Positions 6,863 through 10,448 of a DNA stretch of 10,448 nucleotides are shown one piece after another. Numbering within the stretch: position 1 is the stretch's first letter; each line of letters starts with the position of its first letter. The translations under genes were made by a program, and so were the position numbers. The stretch comes from Bacteroides ovatus (lineage in GTDB: Bacteria; Bacteroidota; Bacteroidia; Bacteroidales; Bacteroidaceae), in the NCBI GenBank assembly GCA_030844565.1, contig JAUUNK010000178.1, positions 1-10,448 on the forward strand, in the 5' to 3' direction. The notes beneath the pieces are model-generated. The model was not told the origin of the DNA and made no database searches. It was given only the letters and a program-made list of their open reading frames with translations.

Positions 6863-8023
6863 ATGATAAAACTAAAATCTGTAATCTATTTAATCAGTAT
6901 GATGACACTAGCCGGATGCTCCGGACAAAAACAGGCATCCGTAGCTGTCGAAGAACAGAGCGGACAATGGATACTCGGCCCTTTTGTCCGCCCGGAAGGG
7001 GTGAACCCGGTGATTTCCCCGCAACCGACTACTTTCCAATGCCCGATGCGCAAGCAGCCGGTAAGATGGGAAGAGAGTGACACTTTCAATCCGGCGGCAA
7101 CCGTCAAGGACGGGAAGATTGTGGTACTCTACCGTGCGGAAGACAACTCGGCGCAAGGCATCGGAAAGAGGACATCCCGCATCGGCTATGCGGAAAGTAC
7201 GGACGGAGTGACGATGAGCCAAGCGGACGCACCGGTACTCTTTCCTTCCGAAGACGATTTTAAAGAAATAGAATGGGAAGGTGGTTGCGAAGACCCGCGT
7301 GTGGCAATGACGGAAGACGGATTGTACGTCATGCTTTATACAGCCTGGAACCGCAATCTTCCCCGCTTGGCGGTGGCTACTTCCAGAGACTTGAAAAACT
7401 GGACGAAACACGGACTCGCTTTTGCGAAAGCATACAACGGGCGTTTTGCCAATATAGCAAGCAAATCGGCTTCTATTGTCACCGGAGTGAAAGACGGCAG
7501 ACTGGTCATTGAGAAAGTGGCTGGCAAATACTTTATGTATTGGGGGGAGAATGCGGTATGTGCCGCAACTTCCGATAACCTGACCGACTGGGCTCCGGTA
7601 CTGAACGAAAACAACGAACTAAGGGAGATAGCCAAACCCCGCAGCGGGTATTTCGACAGCCGCCTGACTGAGTGCGGGCCACCGGCTATCAAAACCGTGA
7701 ACGGTATTGTATTATTATACAATGGCAAGAACGGATACAAGGAAGAAAGGGACCCGGCATACCCCGCAGGCGCTTATTGTGCAGGGCAGTTCCTGTTTGA
7801 CGCCAACGACCCTTATAAAGTACTCGACCGCTTGGATAAACCTTTCTTTGTGCCCGAAGCCGCTTTCGAGAAGAGCGGTCAGTACAAGGACGGAACAGTG
7901 TTTATCGAAGGATTGGCTTACTTTAAAAACAAATTATATCTCTATTATGGCTGTGCCGATTCGCAGGTTGCAGTAGCGATATGTGATGATAATATAGATT
8001 CGAAACTTAAAACACATAATTAA
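6863..8023 (+). CDS. GH130 lipoprotein, probable beta-1,2-mannosidase
   Basis: A 386-residue exported glycosidase. The N-terminus is a lipoprotein signal (MIKLK, hydrophobic stretch, lipobox LAGC with C19). An in-frame ATG at 6827 would add 12 charged residues and leave almost no mRNA leader, so 6863 is preferred. After the cysteine comes SGQKQAS, with no acidic surface-export signal, so the protein probably faces the periplasm. The GH130 core shows TFNPAA (74-79), VLYRAED (88-94), GGCEDPR with D144, MYWGE with E229, ECGPP with E270, LYNGKN (285-290) and YYGCADS (361-367). Where the cytoplasmic GH130 has LHRP, this one has MYWGE, so the phosphate-binding basics are absent. This resembles the GH130 branch typified by B. 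thetaiotaomicron BT3780 and B. ovatus BACOVA_03624, reported as hydrolases of beta-1,2-mannosides that use a pair of glutamates. E229 and E270 are the likely equivalents. The assignment to that branch is from memory of motifs, not an alignment. The SusC gene follows after 8 nt. Confidence 0.88.
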   Translation: MIKLKSVIYLISMMTLAGCSGQKQASVAVEEQSGQWILGPFVRPEGVNPVISPQPTTFQCPMRKQPVRWEESDTFNPAATVKDGKIVVLYRAEDNSAQGIGKRTSRIGYAESTDGVTMSQADAPVLFPSEDDFKEIEWEGGCEDPRVAMTEDGLYVMLYTAWNRNLPRLAVATSRDLKNWTKHGLAFAKAYNGRFANIASKSASIVTGVKDGRLVIEKVAGKYFMYWGENAVCAATSDNLTDWAPVLNENNELREIAKPRSGYFDSRLTECGPPAIKTVNGIVLLYNGKNGYKEERDPAYPAGAYCAGQFLFDANDPYKVLDRLDKPFFVPEAAFEKSGQYKDGTVFIEGLAYFKNKLYLYYGCADSQVAVAICDDNIDSKLKTHN

Positions 8024-8031
8024 TTTAATCT

Positions 8032-10448
8032 ATGAAACATGTTTGTAAAATGAACACGGTTGTCTTAAAGTCGTTCAACGACCGGCTGAAGATAGCTACT
8101 GTTTCAGCTTTAATGGCAGGGACTTTCCTGTGCGTGCCGTTTACGGTATATGCGGAAAGCCCTTCGGTATCGGGTATCGAACAGACTGTTCGGAATATCA
8201 CGGTGAAAGGTGTGGTTGTTGATGCCGGCGGAGAACCGGTTATCGGAGCTTCGGTGCAACTGAAAGGTGCTGCCGGTGTGGGGACGATTACCGATGTGGA
8301 CGGTAAGTTTACCTTGCCGGTTCCCGCTAATGGAGTGTTACAGATTTCCTATATAGGATATAAAACAACAGAAGTGCGGGTGAACGGGCAAGCTGGACTG
8401 AAAGTAACTTTGCAGGAAGATACCGAGACGCTGGACGAGGTAGTGGTGGTAGGTTACGGTATTCAGAAAAAGGCTTCCGTGACCGGTTCGGTAGCTGCCA
8501 TCTCTTCGGATAAGTTGATGGAAGTAAAAGCTCCCAGTGTGACGAATATGCTCGCCGGACGTTTGCCGGGTTTGCGTGCCGTACAGCGTAGCGGAAGCCC
8601 CGGTGATGATGGAGCTTCCGTCGATATTCGCGGATATGGAAGCATGCTGGTGATTGTAGACGGTATCGAGCGTGATTATACGCAGCTCGACCCGAATGAT
8701 ATCGAATCCATCTCTATCCTGAAAGATGCCGCCGCAGCTGTTTACGGTTTTAAAGGTTCAAACGGTGTTCTGCTGGTTACTACCAAGAAAGGGACGGAAC
8801 AGAAGGTAAAGATAGAATATAACGGCTATGTAGGTTTTCAGAAAGTGACCCGCTATCCGGAGATGATGAATGCTTATGAGTACGCTTCTCTTTACAATGA
8901 AGCGATTCACAATGCCAACCCGTGGCGCGGAGCTTCCGCTTATTCACAAGAACAACTGGAAGCCTACCGGAACGGTACGGCAGGTACGGACTGGTGGAGT
9001 GAGACGATGCGTAGCACCGCTCCCCAGACTTCACACAACTTGAGCCTGACAGGCGGTACGGAGAAAGTGAAATATTACATGTCTATCGGATATATGGACC
9101 AGGGCGGTATCATCCGTTCGGGCGACTGGAATTACCAACGTTACAACGTCCGTTCCAACCTGAGCGTGGAAGTGGCTAAGGGACTGAACGTGGAACTGCG
9201 TTTGAGCGGACGCTTCGACAACCGCAAAAAGCCTTACAATGGTGACAACCTGTTCCGTTCGGCACAAATGGCCATCCCGACTTATTCCATGTATGCCAAT
9301 GACAACCCGGATTATTGGGGAGCCGTAGGAGATATGGCGAACCCCGTGCATGTTTCCGATTCGGACGACAGTGGTTATGAAGACCGCCTGCGTCGTGAAT
9401 TTAACAGCTCGTTGGCTATCACCTGGCAACTTCCCTGGGTGAAAGGACTGATGGCGAAAGCATTGGTTGCCTACGACTATACGAACAAGGAATGGAAAAC
9501 GTGGCGGAAAGACCTCTCGGAATATACGTATGATTATGCGAATGAAGAGTATATAGAGAAAGTGGTTAACACCGCGCATCTGGAATCGAAGCTGGAAAAC
9601 TATGACAAACCGACCTATCAGTTCTCTATGAACTACAACAATACGTTTGCTAAAAAGCATAATATCGGTGCCATGCTCGTATGGGAAATGTATAATGACA
9701 AGAAGAACTGGGTGACCGGGACACGTGATTTTGCTATCGGGCTGATTCCTGACCTGGACTATGGGGATAAAACGAATCAGGAAGCTTCCGGCAAGACACA
9801 GGAAACGGCTCACGCCGGCTTGGTGGGACGTCTGAACTATGATTTCTCTAACCGTTATCTGGTGGAATTCAATTTCCGCTATGACGGAACCTATAAATTC
9901 CGTGCAGGTAATCGTTGGGGATTCTTTCCGGGTGTTTCATTGGGATGGCGTGTTTCCGAAGAGGCTTTTTTCAAGAAACTGTTACCCGATATGGATAACC
10001 TGAAAATCCGTGCTTCGTACGCCAAAGTGGGCGATGAAGGAGATTTCGACGCGTTCCAGTATCTGGATGGATATACGTCTCACGGAAGCTATATCATGGG
10101 CAGCAACGGAGTGACTTCGGGCATGACTACGGTAGGTATGGCAAACCCGTGGCTGACTTGGTATGAATCGAAGATTATGAACATCGGCTTTGAGGCGTCT
10201 TACCACAGGGGACTGATTTCTGTGGAGTTCGACTGGTTCCGCAGAAACCGTTCCGGTCTGCCTGCCACCCGTGTAGGCTCATTGCCTACTATCTTCGGTG
10301 AATCAATGCCGCAGGAGAACCTGAATTCTGATATTAACACCGGATTCGAGATTGTAGTCGGGCATAAAAACCGGATTGGCAATTTTAATTATAATGTGTC
10401 GGCCAACTTCTCTACTACCCGGATTAAGTATGATTATGTGGAGCGGGC
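8032..10448 (+). CDS. SusC-like TonB-dependent outer membrane transporter, N-terminal 805 residues
   Basis: The frame is open from ATG 8032 to the window end, so the gene is incomplete; SusC proteins usually have about 1000-1100 residues. In order: a long signal peptide (about 1-41, ending VYA; M7 at 8050 is an alternative start); a carboxypeptidase-regulatory-like domain (about 56-128, ITVKGVVVDAGGEPVIGASV); the TonB box region DEVVVVGYG (135-143); a plug domain with NMLAGRLPGL (172-181), IRGYGSMLVIVDG (199-211), SILKDAAAAVYG (228-239) and NGVLLVTTKKG (244-254); and then repeated beta-barrel strands to the window end. It would import an oligosaccharide across the outer membrane with a SusD lipoprotein, whose gene is expected downstream but not seen. 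The gene sits 8 nt after the GH130 lipoprotein, so it is in the unit driven from the promoter at 6805-6812. The barrel does not reveal the substrate. Family assignment is very secure. Confidence 0.95.
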   Translation, partial: MKHVCKMNTVVLKSFNDRLKIATVSALMAGTFLCVPFTVYAESPSVSGIEQTVRNITVKGVVVDAGGEPVIGASVQLKGAAGVGTITDVDGKFTLPVPANGVLQISYIGYKTTEVRVNGQAGLKVTLQEDTETLDEVVVVGYGIQKKASVTGSVAAISSDKLMEVKAPSVTNMLAGRLPGLRAVQRSGSPGDDGASVDIRGYGSMLVIVDGIERDYTQLDPNDIESISILKDAAAAVYGFKGSNGVLLVTTKKGTEQKVKIEYNGYVGFQKVTRYPEMMNAYEYASLYNEAIHNANPWRGASAYSQEQLEAYRNGTAGTDWWSETMRSTAPQTSHNLSLTGGTEKVKYYMSIGYMDQGGIIRSGDWNYQRYNVRSNLSVEVAKGLNVELRLSGRFDNRKKPYNGDNLFRSAQMAIPTYSMYANDNPDYWGAVGDMANPVHVSDSDDSGYEDRLRREFNSSLAITWQLPWVKGLMAKALVAYDYTNKEWKTWRKDLSEYTYDYANEEYIEKVVNTAHLESKLENYDKPTYQFSMNYNNTFAKKHNIGAMLVWEMYNDKKNWVTGTRDFAIGLIPDLDYGDKTNQEASGKTQETAHAGLVGRLNYDFSNRYLVEFNFRYDGTYKFRAGNRWGFFPGVSLGWRVSEEAFFKKLLPDMDNLKIRASYAKVGDEGDFDAFQYLDGYTSHGSYIMGSNGVTSGMTTVGMANPWLTWYESKIMNIGFEASYHRGLISVEFDWFRRNRSGLPATRVGSLPTIFGESMPQENLNSDINTGFEIVVGHKNRIGNFNYNVSANFSTTRIKYDYVER

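Noticed and set aside
6908..7740. Minus-strand open frames opposite the lipoprotein GH130
   Set aside because: They overlap an intact GH130 with all its family motifs and are best explained as shadows.
8602..8680. Apparent short deletion in the SusC plug between IRGYGS and VIVDG
   Set aside because: Many SusC-like proteins have a compact plug loop here, the reading frame is intact on both sides, and flanking motifs are normal.
9031..9813. A 260-codon minus-strand open frame opposite the SusC barrel
   Set aside because: It is antisense to a continuous SusC reading frame. Its composition (runs of Val, Ile, Arg, His) is typical of reverse translation of a real gene, with no recognisable motif.

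Overview
The window looks like part of a polysaccharide utilization locus (PUL) from a gut Bacteroides, probably of the B. thetaiotaomicron / B. ovatus / B. xylanisolvens type. The support is a hybrid two-component sensor (HTCS), a SusC-like TonB-dependent transporter, a lipoprotein glycosidase, TAnnTTTG -7 promoter boxes in place of E. coli-type -10 boxes, and weak A-rich ribosome binding sites. Species assignment is inference only.

Layout. The minus strand carries a secreted endonuclease/exonuclease/phosphatase-fold protein (1-222, cut by the window edge). It lies 24 nt downstream of a large HTCS regulator (247-4227). A divergent control region (4228-4383) separates the HTCS from plus-strand genes. 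These are a cytoplasmic GH130 enzyme of the mannoside phosphorylase type (4384-5430) and an MFS permease (5449-6696). A second control region follows (6697-6862), then a lipoprotein GH130 resembling the hydrolytic beta-1,2-mannosidase branch (6863-8023) and a SusC-like transporter (8032 to the window end, incomplete). No gene-free stretch exceeds about 170 bases. I saw no tRNA, rRNA, CRISPR array, insertion sequence or clear terminator hairpin.

How the genes may work together (inference). SusC, with a SusD presumably beyond the window, would bring a beta-mannoside-containing glycan into the periplasm. The lipoprotein GH130 would trim it there. The MFS permease would carry a small mannoside across the inner membrane, and the cytoplasmic GH130 would phosphorolyse it to mannose 1-phosphate. 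The HTCS would sense a breakdown product in the periplasm and activate the locus.

The most interesting non-coding signal is a 47-bp element present twice, at 4271-4317 and 6740-6786, with 43 of 47 bases identical. Each copy ends exactly 18 bases before a TAGYTTTG -7 box, and neither promoter has a -33 box. It is a strong candidate for the HTCS operator. It defines two co-regulated transcription units and helps fix the start codons of the HTCS and of the lipoprotein GH130.
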